Below are positions 22,701 to 36,480 of a stretch of DNA of 64,000 nucleotides, piece by piece. The notes under the pieces are model-generated. The model did no database searches, was not told the DNA's origin, and worked only from the letters and a program-made list of their open reading frames with translations. Every line of letters begins with the position of its first letter. Position 1 is the first letter of the stretch. Origin of the DNA: Piscicola geometra (taxonomy: Eukaryota; Annelida; Clitellata; Hirudinida; Piscicolidae); assembly GCA_943735955.1 (NCBI GenBank), contig OX030968.1, forward strand, positions 64,501 to 128,500, written 5' to 3'. The translations under genes and the position numbers were made by a program.

Positions 22701-24714
22701 GTGAAGACGATGAAGACGGTGAAGACGATGAAGACGATGAAGACGGTGAAGACGATGGAGACGATGAAGACGATGAAGACGATGAAGACGATAAAGACGA
22801 TGAAGACGGTGAAGACGGTGAAGACGGTGAAGACGGTGAAGACGGTGAAGACGGTGAAGACGGTGAAGACGGTGAAGACGATGAAGACGATGAAGACGAT
22901 GAAGACGATGAAGACGGTGAAGACGATGGAGACGATGAAGACGATGAAGACGATGAAGACGATGAAGACGGTGAAGACGGTGAAGACGATGAAGACGATG
23001 AAGACGATGAAGACGATAAAGACGATAAAGACGGTGAATTCGGTGAAGACGGTGAAGACGATGAAGACGATGAAGACGGTGAAGACGGTGAAGACGATGA
23101 AGACGAACGATGAAGAAGATGAAGACGGTGAAGACGGTGAAAACGATGAAGACGATAAAGACGGTGAAGACGGTGAAGACGATGAAGACGAACGATGAAG
23201 AAGATGAAGACGGTGAAGACGGTGAAGACGATGAAGACGGTGAAGACGATGAAGACGTTGAAGACGGTGAAGACGATGAAGACGGTGAAGACGATGAAGA
23301 CGGTGAAGACGATGAAGACGGTGAAGACGATGAAGACGGTGAAGACGATGAAGACGGTGAAGACGATGAAGACGATGAAGACGGTGAAGACGAACGATGA
23401 AGACGATGAAGACGGTGAAGACGATGAAGATTGTGAAGACGATGAAGACGGTGAAGACGATGAAGACTGTGAAGACGGTGAAGACGATCGATGAAGACGG
23501 TGAAGACGGTGAAGACGATGAAGACGATGAAGACGATGAAGACGGTGAAAACGGTGAAGACGATGAAGACGGTGAAGACGATGAAGACGATGAAGACGGT
23601 GAAGACGATGAAGACGGTGAAGACGATGAAGACGATGAAGACGATGAAGACGGTGAAGACGGTGAAGACGGTGAAGACGGTGAAGACGGTGAAGACGGTG
23701 AAGACGGTGAAGACGATGAAGACGATGAAGACGGTGAAGACGATGAAGACGATGAAGACGATGAAGACGATGAAGACGATGAAGACGGTGAAGACGGTGA
23801 AGACGGTGAAGACGATGAAGACGATGAAGACGATAAAGACGATAAAGACGGTGAATTCGGTGAAGACGGTGAAGACGATGAAGACGGTGAAGACGGTGAA
23901 GACGATGAAGACGGTGAAAACGATGAAGACGGTGAAGACGGTGAAGACGAACGATGAAGACGATGAAGACGGTGAAGACGATGAAGACGGTGAAGACGAT
24001 GAAGACGATGAAGACGGTGAAGACGAACGATGAAGACGATGAAGACGGTGAAGACGATGAAGACGATGAAGACGGTGAAGACGATGAAGACGATGAAGAC
24101 GGTGAAGACGATGAAGACGGTGAAAACGATGAAGACGGTGAAGACGGTGAAGACGAACGATGAAGACGATGAAGACGGTGAAGACGATGAAGACGGTGAA
24201 GACGATGAAGACGATGAAGACGGTGAAGACGAACGATGAAGACGATAAAGACGGTGAAGACGATGAAGACGGTGAAGACGGTGAAGACGGTGAAGACGAT
24301 GAAGACGGTGAAGACGATGAAGACTGTGAAGACGGTGAAGACGATCGATGAAGACGGTGAAGACAATGAAGACGGTGAAGACGATGAAGACGGTGAAGAC
24401 CATGAAGACGATGAAGACGAACGATGAAGACGGTGAAGACGGTGAAGACGGTGAAGACGGTGAAGACGGTGAAGACGGTGAAGACGATGAAGACGGTGAA
24501 GACGAACGATGAAGACGATGAAGACGGTGAAGACGATGAAGACGATGAAGACGGTGAAGACGATGAAGACGGTGAAGACGATGAAGACGGTGAAGACGGT
24601 GAAGACGAACGATGAAGACGATGAAGACGGTGAAGACGATGAAGACGGTGAAGACGATGAAGACGGTGAAGACGATGAAGACGGTGAAGACGATGAAGAC
24701 GGTGAAGACGAACG

Positions 24715-25490
24715 ATGAAGACGATGAAGACGGTGAAGACGATGAAGACAGTGAAGACGATGAAGACGGTGAAGACGGTGAAGACGATGAAGACGATAAA
24801 GACGATAAAGACGGTGAATACGGTGAAGACGGTGAAGACGATGAAGACGGTGAAGACGGTGAAGACGATGAAGACGGTGAAGACGATAAAGACGGTGAAG
24901 ACGGTGAAGACGAACGATGAAGACGATGAAGACGGTGAAGACGATGAAGACGGTGAAGACGATGAAGACGGTGAAGACGATGAAGACGGTGAAGACCATG
25001 AAGACGGTGAAGACGATGAAGACGGTGAAGACCATGAAGACGGTGAAAACGATGAAGACGTTGAAGACGATGAAGACGGTGAAGACGATGAAGACGGTGA
25101 AGACGATGAAGACGGTGAAGACCATGAAGACGGTGAAGACGATGAAGACGTTGAAGACGATGAAGACGGTGAAGACGATGAAGACGATGAAGACGGTGAA
25201 GACGGTGAAGACGATGAAGACGAACGATGAAGAAGATGAAGACGGTGAAGACGGTGAAGACGATGAAGACGGTGAAGACGATGAAGACGGTGAAGACGGT
25301 GAAGACGATGAAGACGGTGAAGACGATGAAGACGGTGAAGACGATGAAGACGGTGAAGACGATGAAGACGGAGAAGACGATGAAGACGGTGAAGACGATG
25401 AAGACGATGAAGACGGTGAAGACGAACGAAGAAGACGATGAAGACGGTGAAGACGATGAAGACTGTGAAGACGGTGAAGACGATCGATGA
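24715..25490 (+). repeat. Isolated GAATAC-type block within the GAATTC domain
   Basis: Carries GACAGTG, then GATAAAGACGATAAAGACGG followed by GAATAC at 24,816, and then alternating CCATGAAG and GTTGAAG variants (about 24,995-25,155). The same combination is otherwise found only beyond 36.7 kb (for example 36,730-37,170 and 43,104-43,380). It also has a GGAGAAG at about 25,371 and a mutated 13-mer (GAACGAAG at 25,429). It looks like a segment copied leftwards from the right-hand domain. Confidence 0.7.
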
Positions 25491-26484
25491 AGACGGTGAA
25501 GACGATGAAGACGGTGAAGACGATGAAGACGGTGAAGACGATGAAGACGGTGAAGACGATGAAGACGATGAAGACGAACGATGAAGAAGATGAAGACGGT
25601 GAAGACGGTGAAGACGGTGAAGACGATGAAGACGGTGAAGACGATGAAGACGTTGAAGACGGTGAAGACGATGAAGACGGTGAAGACGATGAAGACGGTG
25701 AAGACGATGAAGACGGTGAAGACGATGAAGACGGTGAAGACGATGAAGACGGTGAAGACGATGAAGACGATGAAGACGGTGAAGACGAACGATGAAGACG
25801 ATGAAGGGGGTGAAGACGATGAAGATTGTGAAGACGATGAAGACGGTGAAGACGATGAAGACTGTGAAGACGGTGAAGACGATCGATGAAGACGGTGAAG
25901 ACGGTGAAGACGATGAAGACGATGAAGACGATGAAGACGGTGAAAACGGTGAAGACGATGAAGACGGTGAAGACGATGAAGACGATGAAGACGGTGAAGA
26001 CGATGAAGACGGTGAAGACGATGAAGACGATGAAGACGATGAAGACGGTGAAGACGGTGAAGACGGTGAAGACGGTGAAGACGGTGAAGACGGTGAAGAC
26101 GGTGAAGACGATGAAGACGATGAAGACGATGAAGACGATGAAGACGGTGAAGACGATGAAGACGATGAAGACGATGAAGACGATGAAGACGATGAAGACG
26201 GTGAAGACGGTGAAGACGGTGAAGACGATGAAGACGATGAAGACGATAAAGACGATAAAGACGGTGAATTCGGTGAAGACGGTGAAGACGATGAAGACGG
26301 TGAAGACGGTGAAGACGATGAAGACGGTGAAGACGATGAAGACGGTGAAGACGGTGAAGACGAACGATGAAGACGATGAAGACGGTGAAGACGATGAAGA
26401 CGGTGAAGACGATGAAGACGGTGAAGACGGTGAAGACGGTGAAGACGGTGAAGACGGTGAAGACGATGAAGACGATGAAGACGA

Positions 26485-27102
26485 ACGGTGAAGACGATGA
26501 AGACCGTGAAGACGATGAAGACGGTGAAGACGGTGAAGACGAGGAAGACGATGAAGACGATGAAGACGGTGAAGACGGTGAAGACGGTGAAGACGATGAA
26601 GACGGTGAAGACGATGAAGACGGTGAAGACAAAGAAGACGATGAAGACGATGAAGACGATGAAGACGGTGAAGACGGTGAAGACGGTGAAGACAATGAAG
26701 ACGATGAAGACGATGAAGACGGTGAAGACGGTGAAGACGGTGAAGACGGTGAAGACGGTGAAAACGATGAAGACGATGTAGACGATGAAGACGGTGAAGA
26801 CGGTGAAGACGGTGAAGACGGTGAAGACGGTGAAGACGATGAAGACGATGAAGACGAACGATGAAGACGATGAAGACGGTGAAGACGATGAAGACGGTGA
26901 AGACGGTGAAGACGATGAAGACGATGAAGACGGTGAAGACGATGAAGACGGTGAAGACGGTGAAAACGATGAAGACGATGAAGACGGTGAAGACGGTGAA
27001 GACGATGAAGACGATAAAGACGGTGAAGACGGTGAAGACGGTGAAGACGATGAAGACGATAAAGACGGTGAAGACGGTGAAGACGATGAAGACGAACGAT
27101 GA
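26485..27102 (+). repeat. Block resembling the left array arm (1-670)
   Basis: Contains GACAAAGAAG (about 26,629; compare GACGAAGAAG near 73), GACAATG (about 26,691; compare 136), GAAAACG (about 26,760; compare 187), a 13-mer at 26,861 (compare 297), and GAAAACG then GATAAAG after it, in the same order as the left arm. 9-bp indels shift the offset between about 26,547 and 26,573. It also has one-off variants: GACCGTG (26,502), GAGGAAG (26,540) and GATGTAG (26,777). Confidence 0.7.
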
Positions 27103-27677
27103 AGAAGATGAAGACGGTGAAGACGGTGAAGACGATGAAGACGGTGAAGACGATGAAGACGTTGAAGACGGTGAAGACGATGAAGACGGTGAAGACGATA
27201 AAGACGGTGAAGACGATGAAGACGGTGAAGACGATGAAGACGGTGAAGACGATGAAGACGGTGAAGACGATGAAGACGATGAAGACGGTGAAGACGAACG
27301 ATGAAGACGATGAAGACGGTGAAGACGATGAAGACGGTGAAGACGGTGAAAACGATGAAGACGATGAAGACGATGAAGACGGTGAAGACGGTGAAGACGG
27401 TGAAGACGGTGAAGACGGTGAAGACGATGAAGACGATGAAGACGAACGATGAAGACGATGAAGACGGTGAAGACGATGAAGACGGTGAAGACGGTGAAGA
27501 CGATGAAGACGATGAAGACGGTGAAGACGATGAAGACGGTGAAGACGGTGAAAACGATGAAGACGATGAAGACGGTGAAGACGGTGAAGACGATGAAGAC
27601 GATAAAGACGGTGAAGACGGTGAAGACGATGAAGACGATAAAGACGGTGAAGACGGTGAAGACGATGAAGACGAACG

Positions 27678-30209
27678 ATGAAGAAGATGAAGACGGTGAA
27701 GACGGTGAAGACGATGAAGACGGTGAAGACGATGAAGACGTTGAAGACGGTGAAGACGATGAAGACGGTGAAGACGATAAAGACGGTGAAGACGATGAAG
27801 ACGGTGAAGACGATGAAGACGGTGAAGACGATGAAGACGGTGAAGACGATGAAGACGATGAAGACGGTGAAGACGAACGATGAAGACGATGAAGACGGTG
27901 AAGACGATGAAGACGGTGAAGACGATGAAGACGGTGAAGACGATGAAGACTGTGAAGACGGTGAAGACGATCGATGAAGACGGTGAAGACGGTGAAGACG
28001 GTGAAGACGATGAAGACGATGAAGACGGTGAAGACGGTGAAAACGGTGAAGACGATGAAGACGGTGAAGACGATGAAGACGATGAAGACGGTGAAGACGA
28101 TGAAGACGGTGAAGACGATGTAGACGATGAAGACGATGAAGACGGTGAAGACGGTGAAGACGGTGAAGACGGTGAAGACGGTGAAGACGGTGAAGACGGT
28201 GAAGACGATGAAGACGATGAAGACGATGAAGACGATGAAGACGGTGAAGACGATGAAGACGATGAAGACGATGAAGACGATGAAGACGATGAAGACGGTG
28301 AAGACGGTGAAGACGGTGAAGACGATGAAGACGATGAAGACGATAAAGACGATAAAGACGGTGAATTCGGTGAAGACGGTGAAGACGATGAAGACGGTGA
28401 AGACGGTGAAGACGATGAAGACGGTGAAGACGATGAAGACGATGAAGACGGTGAAGACGATGAAGACGGTGAAGACGGTGAAGACGATGAAGACGGTGAA
28501 GACGGTGAAGACGAACGATGAAGACGATGAAGACGGTGAAGACGATGAAGACGGTGAAGACGATGAAGACGGTGAAGACGTTGAAGACGATAAAGACGGT
28601 GAAGACGATGAAGACGATGAAGACGGTGAAGACGGTGAAGACGATGAAGACGAACGATGAAGAAGATGAAGACGGTGAAGACGGTGAAAACGATGAAGAC
28701 GATAAAGACGGTGAAGACGGTGAAGACGATGAAGACGAACGATGAAGAAGATGAAGACGGTGAAGACGGTGAAGACGATGAAGACGGTGAAGACGATGAA
28801 GACGTTGAAGACGGTGAAGACGATGAAGACGGTGAAGACGATGAAGACGGTGAAGACGATGAAGACGGTGAAGACGATGAAGACGGTGAAGACGATGAAG
28901 ACGGTGAAGACGATGAAGACGATGAAGACGGTGAAGACGAACGATGAAGACGATGAAGACGGTGAAGACGGTGAAGACGATGAAGACGGTGAAGACGATG
29001 AAGACGTTGAAGACGGTGAAGACGATGAAGACGGTGAAGACGATAAAGACGGTGAAGACGATGAAGACGGTGAAGACGATGAAGACGGTGAAGACGATGA
29101 AGACGGTGAAGACGATGAAGACGATGAAGACGGTGAAGACGAACGATGAAGACGATGAAGACGGTGAAGACGATGAAGACGGTGAAGACGATGAAGACGG
29201 TGAAGACGATGAAGACTGTGAAGACGGTGAAGACGATCGATGAAGACGGTGAAGACGGTGAAGACGGTGAAGACGATGAAGACGATGAAGACGGTGAAGA
29301 CGGTGAAAACGGTGAAGACGATGAAGACGGTGAAGACGATGAAGACGATGAAGACGGTGAAGACGATGAAGACGGTGAAGACGATGTAGACGATGAAGAC
29401 GATGAAGACGGTGAAGACGGTGAAGACGGTGAAGACGGTGAAGACGGTGAAGACGGTGAAGACGGTGAAGACGATGAAGACGATGAAGACGATGAAGACG
29501 ATGAAGACGGTGAAGACGATGAAGACGATGAAGACGATGAAGACGATGAAGACGATGAAGACGGTGAAGACGGTGAAGACGGTGAAGACGATGAAGACGA
29601 TGAAGACGATAAAGACGATAAAGACAGTGAATTCGGTGAAGACGGTGAAGACGATGAAGACGGTGAAGACGGTGAAGACGATGAAGACGGTGAAGACGAT
29701 GAAGACGATGAAGACGGTGAAGACGATGAAGACGGTGAAGACGGTGAAGACGATGAAGACGGTGAAGACGGTGAAGACGAACGATGAAGACGATGAAGAC
29801 GGTGAAGACGATGAAGACGGTGAAGACGATGAAGACGGTGAAGACGTTGAAGACGATAAAGACGGTGAAGACGATGAAGACGATGAAGACGGTGAAGACG
29901 GTGAAGACGATGAAGACGAACGATGAAGAAGATGAAGACGGTGAAGACGGTGAAAACGATGAAGACGATAAAGACGGTGAAGACGGTGAAGACGATGAAG
30001 ACGAACGATGAAGAAGATGAAGACGGTGAAGACGGTGAAGACGATGAAGACGGTGAAGACGATGAAGACGTTGAAGACGGTGAAGACGATGAAGACGGTG
30101 AAGACGATGAAGACGGTGAAGACGATGAAGACGGTGAAGACGATGAAGACGGTGAAGACGATGAAGACGGTGAAGACGATGAAGACGATGAAGACGGTGA
30201 AGACGAACG
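27678..30209 (+). repeat. 1,266-bp tandem duplication
   Basis: Second copy starts at 28,944. 13-mers 27880/29146, 28518/29784, 28657/29923 and 28742/30008, and GAATTC 28363/29629, keep the offset. The main difference is GACAGTGAATTC in copy 2 versus GACGGTGAATTC in copy 1. Copy 1 opens with GAAGAAGAT, copy 2 with GAAGACGAT. Confidence 0.85.
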
Positions 30210-30959
30210 ATGAAGACGATGAAGACGGTGAAGACGATGAAGATTGTGAAGACGATGAAGACGGTGAAGACGATGAAGACTGTGAAGACGGTGAAGACGA
30301 TCGATGAAGACGGTGAAGACGGTGAAGACGATGAAGACGATGAAGACGATGAAGACGGTGAAAACGGTGAAGACGATGAAGACGGTGAAGACGATGAAGA
30401 CGATAAAGACGGTGAAGACGGTGAAGACGATGAAGACGAACGATGAAGAAGATGAAGACGGTGAAGACGGTGAAGACGATGAAGACGGTGAAGACGATGA
30501 AGACGTTGAAGACGATGAAGACGATGAAGACGGTGAAGACGATGAAGACGGTGAAGACGATGAAGACGGTGAAGACGATGAAGACGGTGAAGACGATGAA
30601 GACTGTGAAGACGGTGAAGACGATCGATGAAGACGGTGAAGACGGTGAAGACGGTGAAGACGATGAAGACGATGAAGACGGTGAAGACGGTGAAAACGGT
30701 GCAGACGATGAAGACGGTGAAGACGATGAAGACGATGAAGACGGTGAAGACGATGAAGACGGTGAAGACGATGTAGACGATGAAGACGATGAAGACGGTG
30801 AAGACGGTGAAGACGGTGAAGACGGTGAAGACGGTGAAGACGGTGAAGACGGTGAAGACGGTGAAGACGGTGAAGACGATGAAGACGATGAAGACGATGA
30901 AGACGATGAAGACGGTGAAGACGATGAAGACGATGAAGACGATGAAGACGATGAAGACG

Positions 30960-32470
30960 ATGAAGACGGTGAAGACGGTGAAGACGGTGAAGACGATGAA
31001 GACGATGAAGACGATAAAGACGATAAAGACGGTGAATTCGGTGAAGACGGTGAAGACGATGAAGACGGTGAAGACGGTGAAGACGATGAAGACGGTGAAG
31101 ACGATGAAGACGATGAAGACGGTGAAGACGATGAAGACGGTGAAGACGGTGAAGACGATGAAGACGGTGAAGACGGTGAAGACGAACGATGAAGACGATG
31201 AAGACGGTGAAGACGATGAAGACGGTGAAGACGATGAAGACGGTGAAGACGTTGAAGACGATGAAGACGGTGAAGACGATGAAGACGATGAAGACGGTGA
31301 AGACGGTGAAGACGATGAAGACGAACGATGAAGAAGATGAAGACGGTGAAGACGGTGAAAACGATGAAGACGATAAAGACGGTGAAGACGGTGAAGACGA
31401 TGAAGACGAACGATGAAGAAGATGAAGACGGTGAAGACGGTGAAGACGATGAAGACGGTGAAGACGATGAAGACGTTGAAGACGGTGAAGACGATGAAGA
31501 CGGTGAAGACGATGAAGACGGTGAAGACGATAAAGACGGTGAAGACGATGAAGACGGTGAAGACGATGAAGACGGTGAAGACGATGAAGACGATGAAGAC
31601 GGTGAAGACGAACGATGAAGACGATGAAGACGGTGAAGACGATGAAGATTGTGAAGACGATGAAGACGGTGAAGACGATGAAGACTGTGAAGACGGTGAA
31701 GACGATCGATGAAGACGATGAAGACGGTGAAGACGGTGAAGACGGTGAAGACGATGAAGACGATGAAGACGATAAAGACGATAAAGACGGTGAATTCGGT
31801 GAAGACGGTGAAGACGATGAAGACGTTGAAGACGGTGAAGACGATGAAGACGGTGAAGACGATGAAGACGATGAAGACGGTGAAGACGATGAAGACGGTG
31901 AAGACGGTGAAGACGATGAAGACGGTGAAGACGGTGAAGACGAACGATGAAGACGATGAAGACGGTGAAGACGATGAAGACGGTGAAGACGATGAAGACG
32001 GTGAAGACGTTGAAGACGATGAAGACGGTGAAGACGATGAAGACGATGAAGACGGTGAAGACGGTGAAGACGATGAAGACGAACGATGAAGAAGATGAAG
32101 ACGGTGAAGACGGTGAAAACGATGAAGACGATAAAGACGGTGAAGACGGTGAAGACGATGAAGACGAACGATGAAGAAGATGAAGACGGTGAAGACGGTG
32201 AAGACGATGAAGACGGTGAAGACGATGAAGACGTTGAAGACGGTGAAGACGATGAAGACGGTGAAGACGATGAAGACGGTGAAGACGATGAAGACGGTGA
32301 AGACGATGAAGACGGTGAAGACGATGAAGACGGTGAAGACGATGAAGACGATGAAGACGGTGAAGACGAACGATGAAGACGATGAAGACGGTGAAGACGA
32401 TGAAGATTGTGAAGAAGATGAAGACGGTGAAGACGATGAAGACTGTGAAGACGGTGAAGACGATCGATGA
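30960..32470 (+). repeat. 758-bp tandem duplication
   Basis: GAATTC 31034/31792 and 13-mers 31189/31947, 31328/32086, 31413/32171 and 31615/32373 lie 758 bp apart. Copy 2 carries a private GTTGAAG near 31,826, and copy 1 a private GATAAAG near 31,530. Confidence 0.8.
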
Positions 32471-34969
32471 AGACGGTGAAGACGGTGAAGACGATGAAGA
32501 CGATGAAGACGATGAAGACGGTGAAAACGGTGAAGACGATGAAGACGGTGAAGACGATGAAGACGATGAAGACGGTGAAGACGATGAAGACGGTGAAGAC
32601 GATGAAGACGATGAAGACGATGAAGACGGTGAAGACGGTGAAGACGGTGAAGACGGTGAAGACGGTGAAGACGGTGAAGACGGTGAAGACGATGAAGACG
32701 ATGAAGACGATGAAGACGATGAAGACGGTGAAGACGATGAAGACGATGAAGACGATGAAGACGATGAAGACGATGAAGACGGTGAAGACGGTGAAGACGG
32801 TGAAGACGATGAAGACGATGAAGACGATAAAGACGATAAAGACGGTGAATTCGGTGAAGACGGTGAAGACGATGAAGACGGTGAAGACGGTGAAGACGAT
32901 GAAGACGGTGAAGACGATGAAGACGGTGAAGACGGTGAAGACGAACGATGGAGACGATGAAGACGGTGAAGACGATGAAGACGGTGAAGACGATGAAGAC
33001 GGTGAAGACGATGAAAACGTTGAAGACGATGAAGACGGTGAAGACGATGAAGACGATGAAGACGGTGAAGACGGTGAAGACGATGAAGACGGTGAAGACG
33101 ATGAAGACGGTGAAGACGATGAAAACGTTGAAGACGATGAAGACGGTGAAGACGATGAAGACGATGAAGACGGTGAAGACGGTGAAGACGATGAAGACGA
33201 ACGATGAAGAAGATGAAGACGGTGAAGACGGTGAAGACGGTGAAGACGATGAAGACGATGAAGACGATGAAGACGGTGAAGACGGTGAAGACGATGAAGA
33301 CGGTGAAGACGATGAAGACGGTGAAGACGATGAAGACGGTGAAGACCATGAAGACGATGAAGACGAACGATGAAGACGGTGAAGACGGTGAAGACGGTGA
33401 AGACGGTGAAGACGGTGAAGACGGTGAAGACGATGAAGACGATGAAGACGATGAAGACGATGAAGACGGTGAAGACGATGGAGACGATGAAGACGATGAA
33501 GACGATGAAGACGATGAAGACGGTGAAGACGGTGAAGACGGTGAAGACGATGAAGACGATGAAGACGATAAAGACGATAAAGACGGTGAATTCGGTGAAG
33601 ACGGTGAAGACGATGAAGACGGTGAAGACGGTGAAGACGGTGAAGACGATGAAGACGGTGAAGACGATGAAGACGGTGAAGACGGTGAAGACGAACGATG
33701 AAGACGATGAAGACGGTGAAGACGATGAAGACGGTGAAGACGATGAAGACGGTGAAGACGATGAAGACGTTGAAGACGATGAAGACGGTGAAGACGATGA
33801 AGACGATGAAGACGGTGAAGACGGTGAAGACGATGAAGACGAACGATGAAGAAGATGAAGACGGTGAAGACGGTGAAGACGATGAAGACGATAAAGACGG
33901 TGAAGACGGTGAAGACGATGAAGACGAACGATGAAGAAGATGAAGACGGTGAAGACGGTGAAGACGATGAAGACGGTGAAGACGATGAAGACGGTGAAGA
34001 CGATGAAGACGGTGAAGACGATGAAGACGGTGAAGACGATGAAGACGGTGAAGACGATGAAGACGATGAAGACGGTGAAGACGAACGATGAAGACGATGA
34101 AGACGGTGAAGACGATGAAGATTGTGAAGACGATGAAGACGGTGAAGACGATGAAGACTGTGAAGACGGTGAAGACGATCGATGAAGACGGTGAAGACGG
34201 TGAAGACGATGAAGACGATGAAGACGATGAAGACGGTGAAAACGGTGAAGACGATGAAGACGGTGAAGACGATGAAGACGATGAAGACGGTGAAGACGAT
34301 GAAGACGGTGAAGACGATGAAGACGATGAAGACGATGAAGACGGTGAAGACGGTGAAGACGGTGAAGACGGTGAAGACGGTGAAGACGGTGAAGACGGTG
34401 AAGACGATGAAGACGATGAAGACGATGAAGACGATGAAGACGGTGAAGACGATGAAGACGATGAAGACGATGAAGACGATGAAGACGATGAAGACGGTGA
34501 AGACGGTGAAGACGGTGAAGACGATGAAGACGATGAAGACGATAAAGACGATAAAGACGGTGAATTCGGTGAAGACGGTGAAGACGATGAAGATGGTGAA
34601 GACGGTGAAGACGATGAAGACGGTGAAGACGATGAAGACGGTGAAGACGGTGAAGACGAACGATGAAGACGATGAAGACGGTGAAGACGATGAAGACGGT
34701 GAAGACGATGAAGACGGTGAAGACGATGAAGACGGTGAAGACGATGAAGACGATGAAGACGGTGAAGACGGTGAAGACGATGAAGACGAACGATGAAGAA
34801 GATGAAGACGGTGAAGACGGTGAAGACGATGAAGACGGTGAAGACGATGAAGACGGTGAAGACGGTGAAGACGATGAAGACGGTGAAAACGATGAAGACG
34901 GTGAAGACGATGAAGACGGTGAAGACCATGAAGACGATGAAGACGAACGATGAAGACGGTGAAGACGGT

Positions 34970-36480
34970 GAAGATGGTGAAGACGGTGAAGACGGTGAAG
35001 ACGGTGAAGACGATGAAGACGATGAAGACGGTGAAGACGATGAAGACGGTGAAGACGATGAAGACGATGAAGACGGTGAAGACGAACGATGAAGACGATG
35101 AAGACGGTGAAGACGATGAAGACGATGAAGACGGTGAAGACGAACGATGAAGACGATGAAGACGATGAAGACGGTGAAGACGGTGAAGACGGTAAAGACG
35201 ATGAAGACGATGAAGACGATGAAGACGATGAAGACGGTGAAGACGATGAAGACGATGAAGACGATGAAGACGATGAAGACGATGAAGACGTTGAAGACGA
35301 ACGATGAAGACGATGAAGACGGTGAAGACGATGAAGACGGTGAAGACGATGAAGACGGTGAAGACGATGAAGACGGTGAAGACGATGAAGACGGTGAAGA
35401 CGATGAAGACGTTGAAGACGATGAAGACGGTGAAGACGATGAAGACGATGAAGACGGTGAAGACGGTGAAGACGATGAAGACGAACGATGAAGAAGATGA
35501 AGACGGTGAAGACGGTGAAGACGATGAAGACGGTGAAGACGGTGAAGACGATGAAGACGGTGAAGACGATGAAGACGGTGAAGACGATGAAGACGGTGAA
35601 GACGATAAAGACGGTGAAGACGATGAAGACGGTGAAGACGATGAAGACGATGAAGACGGTGAAGACGAACGATGAAGACGATGAAGACGGTGAAAACGAT
35701 GAAGACGGTGAAGACGATGAAGACGGTGAAGACGATGAAGACGGTGAAGACGATGAAGACTGTGAAGACGGTGAAGACGATCGATGAAGACGGTGAAGAC
35801 GATGAAGACGGTGAAGACGATGAAGACGGTGAAGACGATGAAGACGGTGAAGACGATGAAGACGATGAAGACGAACGATGAAGACGGTGAAGACGGTGAA
35901 GACAGTGAAGACGGTGAAGACGGTGAAGACGGTGAAGACGATGAAGACGATGAAGACGGTGAAGACGATGAAGACGGTGAAGACGATGAAGACGATGAAG
36001 ACGGTGAAGACGAACGATGAAGACGATGAAGACGGTGAAGACGATGAAGACGATGAAGACGGTGAAGACGATGAAGACGATGAAGACGGTGAAGACGATG
36101 AAGACGGTGAAAACGATGAAGACGGTGAAGACGGTGAAGACGAACGATGAAGACGATGAAGACGGTGAAGACGATGAAGACGGTGAAGACGATGAAGACG
36201 ATGAAGACGGTGAAGACGAACGATGAAGACGATGAAGACGGTGAAGACGATGAAGACGGTGAAGACGGTGAAGACGGTGAAGACGATGAAGACGGTGAAG
36301 ACGATGAAGACTGTGAAGACGGTGAAGACGATCGATGAAGACGGTGAAGACGATGAAGACGGTGAAGACGATGAAGACGGTGAAGACCATGAAGACGATG
36401 AAGACGAACGATGAAGACGGTGAAGACGGTGAAGACGGTGAAGACGGTGAAGACGGTGAAGACGGTGAAGACGGTGAAGA
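34970..36480 (+). repeat. ~1.5-kb block repeated at 39,158-40,668
   Basis: 13-mers at 35089, 35147, 35304, 35488, 35672, 35784, 35878, 36017, 36147 and 36223 recur 4,188 bp later. Rare GGTAAAG (35,193/39,381), GAAAACG and GACAGTG variants are shared. Beyond 36,480 the match continues with 9- and 18-bp indels to about 37,200/41,350. Confidence 0.85.
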
